From: Candidatus Acetothermia bacterium
GTDB lineage: Bacteria > Bipolaricaulota > Bipolaricaulia > RBG-16-55-9
Assembly (NCBI GenBank): GCA_016201405.1
Contig: JACQCZ010000014.1
Coordinates: forward strand, 418,631-482,630
DNA: 64,000 nt
Direction: 5' to 3'
The position numbers and the translations under genes were made by a program. Numbering within the stretch: position 1 is the stretch's first letter; every line of letters begins with the position of its first letter. The notes below the pieces were generated by a model. The model searched no databases. It saw only the letters and a list, made by a program, of their open reading frames with translations, and was not told the origin of the DNA. This document shows positions 24,825 to 33,180 of this stretch, one piece after another.

Positions 24825-25931
24825 TTATGGGCAGTAGCGAGAGGTGTTGACGGGCTGTCCATTGAAGGTCACTTGCTTGATCCGCTTGTTATCCTCATCC
24901 GTAACGTTCTTTGGCATCTTTGCGTATGAAAGGCTGTTAGCAAAGTCCTGACCCAAGCTGCTGCCGTTGCTATTGACAGCCCAGCAGAGGAAGTCCACAA
25001 GCGCCTGTGCCTTGGCATTGTCGGTGATGTTCTGAAGGTCCTGGTATACAAGAATATACGTAGGGCCGACGATTGGATATGCACCCGGAGCATTGACGTT
25101 CAACGCCAGAGGGCTGATGTTGAAGTCATCTGGAATTGAAGTGATGTTGGCGATGGCAGTGTTTGTGCTCTCAAGGCTAGGCTGAACGAACTGGCCCTGC
25201 CCGTTCTGCACATCTGCAACTGGCAAGTTGTTGTTGAGTGCGAAGATCAGCTCGACGTAGCCGATGCTGAACTTGTTCTGCTGCACGGCCTGCGTAACTC
25301 CTGCGTTGCCGTTACCCCCAAGGCCGCCGAGAGCATCGGTTGGCCAGCTCACAGAGGAGCCACTGCCAACTTGGCTCTTCCAGTCATCGCTGATCGCTGA
25401 GAGATAGTTGGTGAAGATGCTGGTCGTTCCAGAGCCATCAGAGCGATGCACCACAATGATGTCGCTGTTGGGCAAGTTGCAGGTGCTGTTGTCTGCAAGA
25501 AGAGCAGCATCACGCCAACTCTTGATCTGACCCAAGAAGATGCGGGACAAGTTGAGTGGGGTCAGTTTGATGACACAACCCAAATCGGGCAAGTTGTAGG
25601 TCAGCGTCACCGCACCGCCAACAGTTGGGAAGTGCACGATTGGGGCTGGGCACTTGGTTGCTGCACAGAAGGCATCCGAGCCAGCGAAATCAACAGTCTT
25701 GGAAACTATTGCACTCTGTCCACCACCGCTGCCGATTGGCTGATAGTTGACCTGGATGTTACCCGTCTGTGTTGCAAACTCCTGCGCCCACTTTGTGTAA
25801 ATGGGTGCCGGGAATGTGGCGCCCGAGCCATTCAATGATACTGTGCCCTGAGCCGTTGAGAAGAGACCTACGGACGCGAGCAGCAAAAGAGCGAAGCCGG
25901 TTGCTATGAATCGGCGCTTAATATTCTTCAT
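24825..25931 (-). CDS. pstS: Phosphate-binding protein PstS
   Basis: The 368-residue extracytoplasmic binding protein has a clear signal peptide (RRFIATGFALLLLASVGLFSTAQG) without a lipobox. Phosphate-contact motifs are visible: LNGSGATFPAPIY, DFAGSDAFC, VHRSDGSGTTSIFTNYLS. It carries extra cysteines (SDAFCAATKCPAP, LGCVI, CNLP, FLCW, RYCP) that may form disulfides outside the cell. A ribosome-binding site GGAGG precedes ATG 25931. First gene of the operon. Confidence 0.95.
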   Translation of the reverse strand: MKNIKRRFIATGFALLLLASVGLFSTAQGTVSLNGSGATFPAPIYTKWAQEFATQTGNIQVNYQPIGSGGGQSAIVSKTVDFAGSDAFCAATKCPAPIVHFPTVGGAVTLTYNLPDLGCVIKLTPLNLSRIFLGQIKSWRDAALLADNSTCNLPNSDIIVVHRSDGSGTTSIFTNYLSAISDDWKSQVGSGSSVSWPTDALGGLGGNGNAGVTQAVQQNKFSIGYVELIFALNNNLPVADVQNGQGQFVQPSLESTNTAIANITSIPDDFNISPLALNVNAPGAYPIVGPTYILVYQDLQNITDNAKAQALVDFLCWAVNSNGSSLGQDFANSLSYAKMPKNVTDEDNKRIKQVTFNGQPVNTSRYCP

Positions 25932-25966
25932 ATATACATTTCCTCCTATTTATTGAGTTCGAGATG

Positions 25967-25995
25967 ACAATAAAGTTATTTTTGCCAAGCGTCAA
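25967..25995 (-). promoter_or_regulatory. Sigma-70 type promoter of the pst operon
   Basis: On the minus strand TTGACG (25995-25990) and TATTGT (25972-25967) are spaced by exactly 17 bp. Transcription would start near 25960, leaving a ~30-nt leader before the pstS ATG. The direct repeats at 25976 and 26010 overlap and flank the -35 box. Confidence 0.65.
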
Positions 25996-26019
25996 TGGCT
26001 AACAAAATATTATTTTTGC
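25976..26019. promoter_or_regulatory. Paired 10-bp direct repeats at the pst promoter
   Basis: TTATTTTTGC occurs at 25976-25985 (within the promoter spacer) and again at 26010-26019, 34 bp apart or about three helical turns. This could be a regulator binding site, possibly for the divergent AbrB-PhoU protein. The similarity does not fit a classic Pho box; AT-richness makes chance possible. Confidence 0.35.
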
Positions 26020-26334
26020 AGATAATTGTATTCCCAAGCCTATTTGGGGTCCATAAGTCATTTTGACAAAATATTTTCAGTATGGACTCTATACTCATCT
26101 CCAACTGCTGTTGAGCCGTATAATATCAACATATCTCTATATAGACAGTCCATCTGAAAGTTGACAATGCAGTCCTTTGTTGGAAATGGCTATCCATATT
26201 GCTTTGTGAGTGCTCTGAACACAACCTTTCAGACATTAATCTTAGGAGCTATTGACTTCTCAGTACTATTTTATTAGCCTATATAAATAAACTATATAGA
26301 AAAGAGTAGTACGCAGCGCGAACCAGAGGCTCTC
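26020..26334. other. AT-rich divergent promoter region between pstS and the AbrB-PhoU gene
   Basis: Remainder of the 403-bp gap between the two divergent genes. It is strongly AT-rich. CTATATAG occurs at 26137-26144 and 26292-26299, with a related CTATATAA at 26279. They may be -10 elements or an operator for the rightward gene. No open reading frame or RNA gene is seen. Confidence 0.4.
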
Positions 26335-27378
26335 ATGAAGATTGAAAAGAATCCGATGTATACGCAAGAGCGCAGAACCTTGGGCACGACGGCCGGAGGC
26401 AGCACGTTCATGGTCACACTTCCCAAAGCCTGGATTGAAGAATTGGCCCTTCAGAAGGGCGAAAGCGTCACCTTGGTGCGGGTAGGAGGCGGCATCTATC
26501 TTTCGGTTCCTAAGCCCACTGGAAAAGGGGAATCTTCTACTCAGATCCAAATTGAAGCAAGCAGCGACCGTGAGGCCGTGGGCCGAGCAATCATCTCCCG
26601 ATACATTGCGGGGTTTGACGTCATAGAGATTGAAGGCCAAATCTCAGTGGAGCAGCGCGAATTTATCCGGAGCACTGTGGAGCGCCTGATTGGCGCCGAG
26701 ATTCTGCAGGAGAAGAGTGACTATGTTTTAATAAGAATGCTGCGCGATCCGCATATGCTCTCGGTGAGCCAGCTCTTACAATATATCGAGGAAAACGCAG
26801 AAGGGATGCTAAAAGATGCCCCTCAGGCTCTGCTCGATGAAGATAGCGAAAAGGCCGGAGGCATCATTCAGCGTGATGACCGGGTCGATCGCTTCTTCTT
26901 GTTTCTATCAAGACAGTTGTATGCCTCGTTTCGCAATCCCTTGGGAGAGATTGAGCAACAGATCTCGCGGGTCGATTTTTTCAACATGCACAACGTAGCC
27001 CGCCAGCTAGAGAGAGTAGCCGATCACGCCGTAAAAATTGCCAAGACTACAAAATCATTGGCAGAAGAAGAGCTGGAAGTTCCCCAGGAATTTAAGGCTA
27101 CATTCGCAAAAAGCTCGGAGGCTGTTCGCGAGCTTCTCACGCAAGCCGTGCGGAGCTTCAAAGACCTCAACAAGGCCGAGGCAGATGGGGCACTGGCTCT
27201 CACACCTTCGATTGAGAAGCTATTAAATGAGATGGATCGCAAATTGCTCCGCCTCTCCAACCCGCACCTCGCGTTTCATTTGGGGATCGTGGTGGACAGC
27301 ATTGGGCGTGTCAAAGATTATGCAGCCAACATCGCTGAGGTCGCGCTCAACGCCGAGGCTCTTCAGCAAGCAGTGTAG
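26335..27378 (+). CDS. AbrB/SpoVT-PhoU fusion, predicted phosphate-uptake regulator
   Basis: The 347-residue protein has an N-terminal swapped-hairpin AbrB/SpoVT domain (LGTTAGGSTFMVTLPKAWIE, then KGESVTLVRVGGGIYLSV, ~15-60). A long PhoU-like helical region follows, with VARQLERVADHAVKIAKTT (~220) and VVDSIGRVKDYAANIAEVA (~325). This is the architecture of archaeal phosphate-uptake regulators and is less usual in bacteria. It faces pstS across a shared promoter region, and no phoR/phoB pair is in the window, so it may bind the pst promoter itself. ATG 26335 is used; ATG 26356 is an alternative. Confidence 0.85.
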   Translation: MKIEKNPMYTQERRTLGTTAGGSTFMVTLPKAWIEELALQKGESVTLVRVGGGIYLSVPKPTGKGESSTQIQIEASSDREAVGRAIISRYIAGFDVIEIEGQISVEQREFIRSTVERLIGAEILQEKSDYVLIRMLRDPHMLSVSQLLQYIEENAEGMLKDAPQALLDEDSEKAGGIIQRDDRVDRFFLFLSRQLYASFRNPLGEIEQQISRVDFFNMHNVARQLERVADHAVKIAKTTKSLAEEELEVPQEFKATFAKSSEAVRELLTQAVRSFKDLNKAEADGALALTPSIEKLLNEMDRKLLRLSNPHLAFHLGIVVDSIGRVKDYAANIAEVALNAEALQQAV

Positions 27379-27664
27379 GTCGTCACTCGAAAAGAGAGAC
27401 CACGACGTCTATAGCGTCAAAATCTGTGGCGAAAGCGGACATAATTGACGTCCGAGATCATGGCGGAAATGGCCATTTTGAAATTTCTTCACCAAATAAG
27501 AGCTGGACATTTTCGTGTCCATTTAGACTACGTTCATGTCTGCATCCTGACCGAATGATGGCGCAAGCGACATTTTAAAGATGGGGTTTGAAAGTCAAGA
27601 CAACTTTTGTCTGAATTGATGGATCGTACATCTTCTATGATCTCAAATTCTAATTGAGTTGGAG
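27379..27664. other. Intergenic region with palindromes
   Basis: No gene is seen. There is a perfect 12-bp palindrome AAATGGCCATTT at 27467-27478 and a small hairpin GGACA/TGTCC near 27513-27528. It marks the left border of the nucleotidyltransferase gene and glycan island. Confidence 0.35.
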
Positions 27665-28528
27665 ATGAAAGGACTTACAAGAGGCATGGCAAAATCGGAA
27701 ATGACGCACGAAGGAGTCATCGCAGCGATTCAACGAAAACTGGAACCCATAGAGCACATCCATGGCATGTGGGAGATCGGAGCCGCAGCCTTCTCTCGCG
27801 TTGATGAGTGGTCCGACATTGACCTCCAAATTTGCGGCGATGACGACAAGATCGAAGAGATTATTCGCATGTTAGAAGAGGTTTTGGAAGAGCTCTCTCC
27901 CATCGAGAGCCAGTGGAGATTGCCAGAGCCGACGCCTCATGGCCATGCCCAGGTCTTTTATAAACTCAGGGATGCAAGCCCCTTTTTGCTCATTGATGTT
28001 GTAATTATGAAGGCCAGCGCAAAAGATAAATTTCTCGTCCCTGAGATTCACAATCCGCCAACCATCTGTTTTGACAAGAATAATTGCACAGCCTATGAGC
28101 CATTTGACCCAAAGGAATTTCTGAAAAAACTGAAGGGCCGCGCAGCGTTAATCAAAAGTCTGTTCAGCATGTTTCAGGTGATGACTCTTAAAGAGATCAA
28201 CCGCAATCATCCAATAGAAGCGATCTCGTATTATCAAGCCTATACGCTGCGCTGGCTCGTTGAATTGCAACGTATTCGCTACAGACCTACTCGCTACAAT
28301 TTCAGTATTCGTTATCTATACGATGAGTTTCCAGAAGACGTGCTGAAGAGACTGGAGCCACTCTATTTCATAAAGAATCTGGAAGACCTTCAGAAAAAGC
28401 GAGAGTCAGCAGAAGAGCTCTTTTTTGAGACGTATGCAGCTCTTGATTGGGGAGTGATTTCAAAAATGCTGAATGATGCAGCGAAGGTCCGGAACCAATC
28501 CGTAGACGTGGTCAGTAAGACTTCATAG
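27665..28528 (+). CDS. Nucleotidyltransferase-fold protein
   Basis: The 287-residue cytoplasmic protein has a polymerase-beta-type nucleotidyltransferase head: GMWEIGAAAFSRVDEWSDIDLQI contains the DxD metal pair, with the usual Gly-Ser replaced by Gly-Ala. A third acidic residue is plausible in LLIDVVIMK. The helical C-terminal half (EAISYYQAYTLRWLVELQRI) resembles substrate-binding domains of adenylyltransferases that act on small molecules such as aminoglycosides. Substrate unknown. Several near starts exist (TTG 27659, ATG 27665, ATG 27686). Its C-terminus has a decayed relative at 42586-42786, beyond the glycan island. Confidence 0.7.
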   Translation: MKGLTRGMAKSEMTHEGVIAAIQRKLEPIEHIHGMWEIGAAAFSRVDEWSDIDLQICGDDDKIEEIIRMLEEVLEELSPIESQWRLPEPTPHGHAQVFYKLRDASPFLLIDVVIMKASAKDKFLVPEIHNPPTICFDKNNCTAYEPFDPKEFLKKLKGRAALIKSLFSMFQVMTLKEINRNHPIEAISYYQAYTLRWLVELQRIRYRPTRYNFSIRYLYDEFPEDVLKRLEPLYFIKNLEDLQKKRESAEELFFETYAALDWGVISKMLNDAAKVRNQSVDVVSKTS

Positions 28529-28664
28529 CCTGCCGCTTCTCTTTGATCCACATTCCCAGATCAGCTTCGATTTCCTTGAGTAGCCCCATGTCGTATCGTC
28601 CCAAATTTACGGAAACTGGCTGCTTTGGGCTCCGACGAATCTTAACTTCGAATTCTTGAATCAT
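28512..28664 (-). CDS. Possible small protein, unknown
   Basis: Reading frame of 50 codons on the minus strand from ATG 28664, with a weak GGTGAT ribosome-binding site. The product is charged (VKIRRSPKQPVSVNLGRYD, then a helix). It overlaps the 3' end of the nucleotidyltransferase gene by 17 bp. I recognise no family; it may be spurious. Confidence 0.25.
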   Translation of the reverse strand: MIQEFEVKIRRSPKQPVSVNLGRYDMGLLKEIEADLGMWIKEKRQAMKSY

Positions 28665-28792
28665 ATCACCAAAAGTGCAGAAGAGCCATTGCAACGCAGG
28701 CGTTCAGGACTGAATGGCATTTGATAATTTCGCATGAAAACTCTAGCATTGTCCAACATCATGCGGTTTAAAGAAAGTTAGAGCTTATATCG

Positions 28793-30058
28793 ATGCCAAT
28801 CAACCGGATCAAATCGATGAAATTCATATATCATTTGTCCACAGCAATTTTATTTCTTATTGTTTTAACTATTCCCTGGGTAAAGTTTCAATTATTTTAT
28901 AAGCTAACAATCACAGAATGTCTCTTTGTATTGTTTATTCTGCTTACGCTAATCCAGTATGCACAGGGAAACCGCTCCTTTACGAAAAGGGAATTCCCAC
29001 CTGTGATCTTACTTGCCAGCATCTCGCTCTTTTGTCTCGCATTCTTTTTATCGGGCATTGATGCACCGTATCAGACCCAATTTTTGCTGGAAAGCGCAGC
29101 CGTTGTCTATGTCATTTTGTTCGGGATTGCCGTTTCGATCTTCTTAGCCCAAAATGAGAAATATTTGTTGATGTCGCTCCAGGTTGTGAAGCTTTCTGTT
29201 GTGACTGTCAGCATTTTTGGAATCATAGGCTTGTTGTACGCGGCGGTATCAGGGATCTACACCGATCTCATATTTAGCCGCTCACACAGGTTGATATCGA
29301 CCTTTCGCCTTCCAAACCAGCTGGCCGGATTCTTCGTCCTTTTTATGCCACTGCTTTGGGAAAACGTGACTAGCAAAAAAACGATCGGATCCATTTCGAT
29401 TCACGCGGCATTATTTCTGTCTGCAGTGATAGGCCTCATCGCGACTGGATCCAGAGCCGGGGTAGCCTCCTTGTTCATCATTGCATTTCTCTTTTCAATA
29501 CACTATTTTAAGCAGTACAGAGTCCAAGTTGTCACCGCAGCGGTCGTGCTCCTGGCAGGACTCCTTTTCATCACGGTGACACTTGTTCCAAAGGACTCAA
29601 TCCTAGTTCGAGGATTCACTTTTCTCCAATCTATCGGTTCGGGCAGCAGCATTATTGGAGAATTCCATAGCAACAACTGGGCCTTGGCTCTAAAATTATT
29701 CCAAGACAATCCAGTAAATGGGTATGGCTTTGGTAACGTATTTAAAGATTACCAATACGAGATCCATAATACCTATCTATCTGTTCTTGCAGAATTAGGG
29801 TTGATTGGTTTCATCCCCTTCGCAATTTTAGTGATCTCAATACTTTATTACGCCTTTAAAAATGTATCGATTGCCAAATATAAAGAAAATAACGAGTGGT
29901 TAGCCATCTCACGAGGCCTTCTTTATGGTCTGATCGGGTTTTTGGCATTCGCTAACTTTAATATGATGCTGAGAACCAGATATTTTTGGGTGGCAATTGG
30001 ATTGATATTCACGGTTTCGTCCTTGTTGCGGCTAAAACAGAGAGAATCGTTGAATTAG
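28793..30058 (+). CDS. O-antigen ligase / polysaccharide polymerase-like membrane protein
   Basis: The 421-residue protein has about ten to twelve transmembrane helices and the Wzy_C-type periplasmic loop pattern (NPVNGYGFGNVF ... EIHNTYLSVLAELGLIGFIPF), where the His in H-N-T-Y-L is the usual conserved residue. Such proteins polymerise glycan repeats or join glycans to a carrier. It opens the glycan island. ATG 28793 is used; ATG 28817 is also possible. AT content is higher than in the flanking housekeeping genes, as is common in surface-glycan loci. Confidence 0.8.
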   Translation: MPINRIKSMKFIYHLSTAILFLIVLTIPWVKFQLFYKLTITECLFVLFILLTLIQYAQGNRSFTKREFPPVILLASISLFCLAFFLSGIDAPYQTQFLLESAAVVYVILFGIAVSIFLAQNEKYLLMSLQVVKLSVVTVSIFGIIGLLYAAVSGIYTDLIFSRSHRLISTFRLPNQLAGFFVLFMPLLWENVTSKKTIGSISIHAALFLSAVIGLIATGSRAGVASLFIIAFLFSIHYFKQYRVQVVTAAVVLLAGLLFITVTLVPKDSILVRGFTFLQSIGSGSSIIGEFHSNNWALALKLFQDNPVNGYGFGNVFKDYQYEIHNTYLSVLAELGLIGFIPFAILVISILYYAFKNVSIAKYKENNEWLAISRGLLYGLIGFLAFANFNMMLRTRYFWVAIGLIFTVSSLLRLKQRESLN

Positions 30059-30072
30059 GCTAGACTGGAGGC

Positions 30073-31248
30073 TCATTTACCTTCCAATGAGACAATAGGG
30101 ACCTCCTCGAAGGAATCTAGTACTCCAAGGTATAGTGATTCGTAAGCGCCAACGATCTGCTTGATTTGATAATGATCCTGAATTCGTTTTCTTGCTGCTG
30201 CTCCGAGCTCTTGACGTTTACTCGGGACCAAATCAAGTAATTGTGCCATCGCAGACGCAAGCGCCTTGGCATCCCTCGGGGGGACAACAACTCCAAGTCT
30301 GTCCACCAGCTCCGAAGATGCCCCAACATCTGTGACGACGCAAGGCACTCCACAAGATATTGCCTCACCAATCACGTTTGGAAAACCCTCGCTGAATGAT
30401 GACGACGTGACAAGGTCAAGAGCTGGAAGAAGCCCAGGGAGATCGGCTCTTTCACCCAGTAAGTACACCTTGGGTCTAAGCTTCAGTTTGCTGATGATCT
30501 TCATCAATTTATCGTTCTCATACGCAATATCCTTCCCCATCATGATGAAATGCGCTCTTGGATATGATTTTGTCAAGATCGCAGCCGCTTCAAGGAAATT
30601 TGTATGATCTTTCTCCGGTTGGAAACGATCAATATTCCCGATCAGCTGACTCTCAGGTCGAAGCTCTAATTCAAGCAACAGCTTTTCGCGCGCGATGGGA
30701 GATGGTTGGAATAACTCGGCATTGAACCCGTTCGGGATTATGATTCCACTCGTGGATCGAAACCCGAGCAAATTGTGTTGATTTTCCGCCACTTTTGCAT
30801 TGTAAATTATTCTTTCGGGAAGATAGGAAAGAGCAGCACAAATGCGAACGACAATCTGGGTGGATAGTTTGAGGTGAGCCAGATCGTACACAGAGCGCCG
30901 AATATTCCAGACGACAGCACACCGGTGGTTCGTGACTACTTTCATGACCAGCGAGTACAAATTCCCGTGATACATCCATCCCTGAATTAAATCGGGTTGG
31001 ATCGAGAGAATTGTTCTTCCAAGACGCCACAAGGCAAGGGCACTTGAAAGTCCTTTCATATTCAAATAGAAGACAGGGACATTCATTCTCTCCAATTGAT
31101 ATCCGATGGATCCTCTCTCTTTCAATGAAATAACAGAATTCGAAAACTGGGTATCATCCATGTGCCTAAGAAGATTTAGGAGCATGCCTTCTGCACCACC
31201 AACCCTGAGGCCCGTGATCACATGTAAAATCTTGTATTTTCTTTTCAT
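30073..31248 (-). CDS. GT4-family glycosyltransferase
   Basis: The 391-residue GT-B enzyme has the N-terminal HVITGLRVGGAEGMLLNLL loop and the C-terminal nucleotide-sugar site with the E-x7-E motif in SEGFPNVIGEAISCGVPCV. It transfers a sugar from an activated donor at the cytoplasmic membrane face. It is the only gene of the island on the minus strand. Ribosome-binding context is poor (AAACC before ATG). Sugar specificity cannot be read. Confidence 0.88.
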   Translation of the reverse strand: MKRKYKILHVITGLRVGGAEGMLLNLLRHMDDTQFSNSVISLKERGSIGYQLERMNVPVFYLNMKGLSSALALWRLGRTILSIQPDLIQGWMYHGNLYSLVMKVVTNHRCAVVWNIRRSVYDLAHLKLSTQIVVRICAALSYLPERIIYNAKVAENQHNLLGFRSTSGIIIPNGFNAELFQPSPIAREKLLLELELRPESQLIGNIDRFQPEKDHTNFLEAAAILTKSYPRAHFIMMGKDIAYENDKLMKIISKLKLRPKVYLLGERADLPGLLPALDLVTSSSFSEGFPNVIGEAISCGVPCVVTDVGASSELVDRLGVVVPPRDAKALASAMAQLLDLVPSKRQELGAAARKRIQDHYQIKQIVGAYESLYLGVLDSFEEVPIVSLEGK

Positions 31249-31541
31249 GGTTTTTCGAACGTCTTTGAATCACAGTCTTGGGCGATCAGCCAGCCTAAGA
31301 AATTTCGGATGAGGTGGATTCCACCCTTTCTGCAAAGATACCATCCACATTCAACGTTTCCCATAGAATTATATCATTGTTTGGGTTATTTTCGAGCCTC
31401 TTTGCCTGCATCGCATGCCTATACGCTTTAGATCCAATGGAGAAGCTCGACACCACGGGCTCACATTCCAACAATCATCAGTTCAGCTATATATGCTTCC
31501 GGCACCAGATTTCCTCAATCTGAATCCGCCCCCCTTTTATT

Positions 31542-31775
31542 CTACTCTCGCTTCCATTTACTGCGCAATTCTTTGACCTCTCCCAGGCAACCTCCTCTCA
31601 TAACTTCCCACAAGGTCAATATTGACCTCAATGTCTCTCCGGCCACTTGGGGGCTGGCCAACAGGATCTCATCTCCGCGATTCGCAGGAGCGGTGAAGCT
31701 CTTCTCTTGATTAGGGTCAGACAAGATAATAAGCTGGCCACGGGATTGGACGATCAATGGAGGAAGCTTAATCAT
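31542..31775 (-). CDS. Possible small protein, unknown
   Basis: A 77-codon minus-strand frame whose ATG lies 3 bp from the MBOAT start on the other strand. Amino-acid composition is protein-like, but there is no clear ribosome-binding site and no recognised family. It may be a remnant of a longer gene. Confidence 0.25.
   Translation of the reverse strand: MIKLPPLIVQSRGQLIILSDPNQEKSFTAPANRGDEILLASPQVAGETLRSILTLWEVMRGGCLGEVKELRSKWKRE
31613..31628. promoter_or_regulatory. 16-bp perfect palindrome
   Basis: AGGTCAATATTGACCT, 150 bp before the MBOAT start codon. It has the shape of a dimeric repressor site. It overlaps a doubtful small reading frame. Operator function is a guess. Confidence 0.3.
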
Positions 31776-31777
31776 CC

Positions 31778-33166
31778 ATGATTTTCACATCGTACGATTA
31801 CGTTCTTTTTTTTATTCTTATCTTTGTCAGCTACTGGCTGCTTCGGCAAAGAACATACCAGAATGTTCTTCTGCTGTCAGGGAGCTACATTTTTTATGGA
31901 TATATCCATCCCTGGTTTTGCATTCTGATCGCCGCCTCGACGATTGTGGACTACCTTTGCGCGTTAGCCATGATCCGCTATGCCCAGCGCAAAAAATACT
32001 GGCTGGTCACAAGTTTAGCCTGGAACTTAACGCTGCTGGGCGTCTTTAAGTACTATAACTTCTTTATCGATAATTTCCACCAGATCTTGACAGGCTTAGG
32101 CATTCCCGTGCAGCTGGCATCTTTATCTATCATTCTCCCGGTCGGTATCTCTTTCTACACGTTTCAGTCCCTTACCTATACCATAGGTGTCTACAAGGGC
32201 GACGTACAGCCCCGGAAGAACTTTATCGATTTTGCTCTTTTCGTCTGTTTCTTTCCGCAACTGCTCTCAGGTCCTATCGAGCGCGCCAACCAGCTTCTTC
32301 CTCAAATCGAGTCAGCCCGGGTCTGGACGTGGAGTCGCTTTTTTGAAGCCTGGCCTCTTATCATCGGTGGTTTCTTAAAAAAGATGGTGATTGCTGACAA
32401 CGTTGCCGTATATGCGGATCAAGTATATTCTTTGCAAAGCCCCGGTTTTTTGATCTTGGCTGCTGGGACGCTCGCATTCGCAGTTCAGATTTTAGCTGAC
32501 TTTTCCGGATATACCGATATTGCCCGAGGCTCGGCTAAATTGCTTGGGTTCGACTTAGTGATAAATTTCAATTCTCCGTATATTGCAATCTCTCCATCTG
32601 ATTTTTGGCGTCGCTGGCACATCTCATTCTCATCGTGGATTCGCGATTACTTGTACATCCCGCTGGGTGGCTCAAGATTAAAAGAGAGATGGAGATTTCT
32701 TCTTGTTCTGCTTGGAACCTTAGGTTTGAGTGGACTCTGGCATGGTGCGGCATGGCATTTCGTCATTTGGGGCCTCTATCATTCTCTCATCGTCTTTGTG
32801 TACCATTCTCTTGGCTTTAAAGGGAGCTGGAAGCCAATAGGATGGCTCAAAACATCCTTTGCATGGAGCATCATGTTTTCCTTAACGCTCGTGGGCTGGA
32901 TGTTCTTTAGGACTTCGAGCATCGGATGGCTGATTGACAATATTACCCATTTCAATCTAGGGCTGACGGTGAATTCTCTGCTGGCAAGTGTTGCGATCAT
33001 CGCGCTAGTGCTTCTTTATTCATTGCCACTCTTTCTACTTTTTATTCTCGAAAGGTTCTTCCAAAAGAGCCGCTGGCTTCACACTCTCTTTTATGGACTT
33101 GCAATTGCCGCAATCTATTTCTTTTCTCGAGAAGCCACCCGAGACTTTATTTACTTCAAGTTCTGA
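31778..33166 (+). CDS. MBOAT-family membrane O-acyltransferase (AlgI-like)
   Basis: The 462-residue polytopic enzyme has the MBOAT core FWRRWHISFSSWIRDYLYIP and the catalytic His in GLSGLWHGAAWHFVIWG. AlgI/DltB-type members pass acetyl or other acyl groups across the membrane to an extracytoplasmic partner that decorates the polysaccharide. The next gene encodes a fitting SGNH partner. A GGAGGAAG ribosome-binding site lies at 31759. First gene of the rightward island operon. Confidence 0.92.
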   Translation: MIFTSYDYVLFFILIFVSYWLLRQRTYQNVLLLSGSYIFYGYIHPWFCILIAASTIVDYLCALAMIRYAQRKKYWLVTSLAWNLTLLGVFKYYNFFIDNFHQILTGLGIPVQLASLSIILPVGISFYTFQSLTYTIGVYKGDVQPRKNFIDFALFVCFFPQLLSGPIERANQLLPQIESARVWTWSRFFEAWPLIIGGFLKKMVIADNVAVYADQVYSLQSPGFLILAAGTLAFAVQILADFSGYTDIARGSAKLLGFDLVINFNSPYIAISPSDFWRRWHISFSSWIRDYLYIPLGGSRLKERWRFLLVLLGTLGLSGLWHGAAWHFVIWGLYHSLIVFVYHSLGFKGSWKPIGWLKTSFAWSIMFSLTLVGWMFFRTSSIGWLIDNITHFNLGLTVNSLLASVAIIALVLLYSLPLFLLFILERFFQKSRWLHTLFYGLAIAAIYFFSREATRDFIYFKF

Positions 33167-33180
33167 AAGGATAAGACACA

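Larger units (their letters stand above)
31249..31777. other. Divergent intergenic region of the glycan island
   Basis: 529 bp between the minus-strand glycosyltransferase and the MBOAT gene. It holds a 13-bp inverted repeat GGTGGA-T-TCCACC at 31313-31325, a 16-bp perfect palindrome at 31613-31628, and one possible small minus-strand reading frame (31542-31775). Otherwise nothing is recognised; promoters for both directions should lie here. Confidence 0.4.

Noticed and set aside
31314-31523. Small plus-strand reading frame with a hydrophobic stretch
   Set aside because: No ribosome-binding site, no family, and composition close to random for an AT-rich intergenic region.
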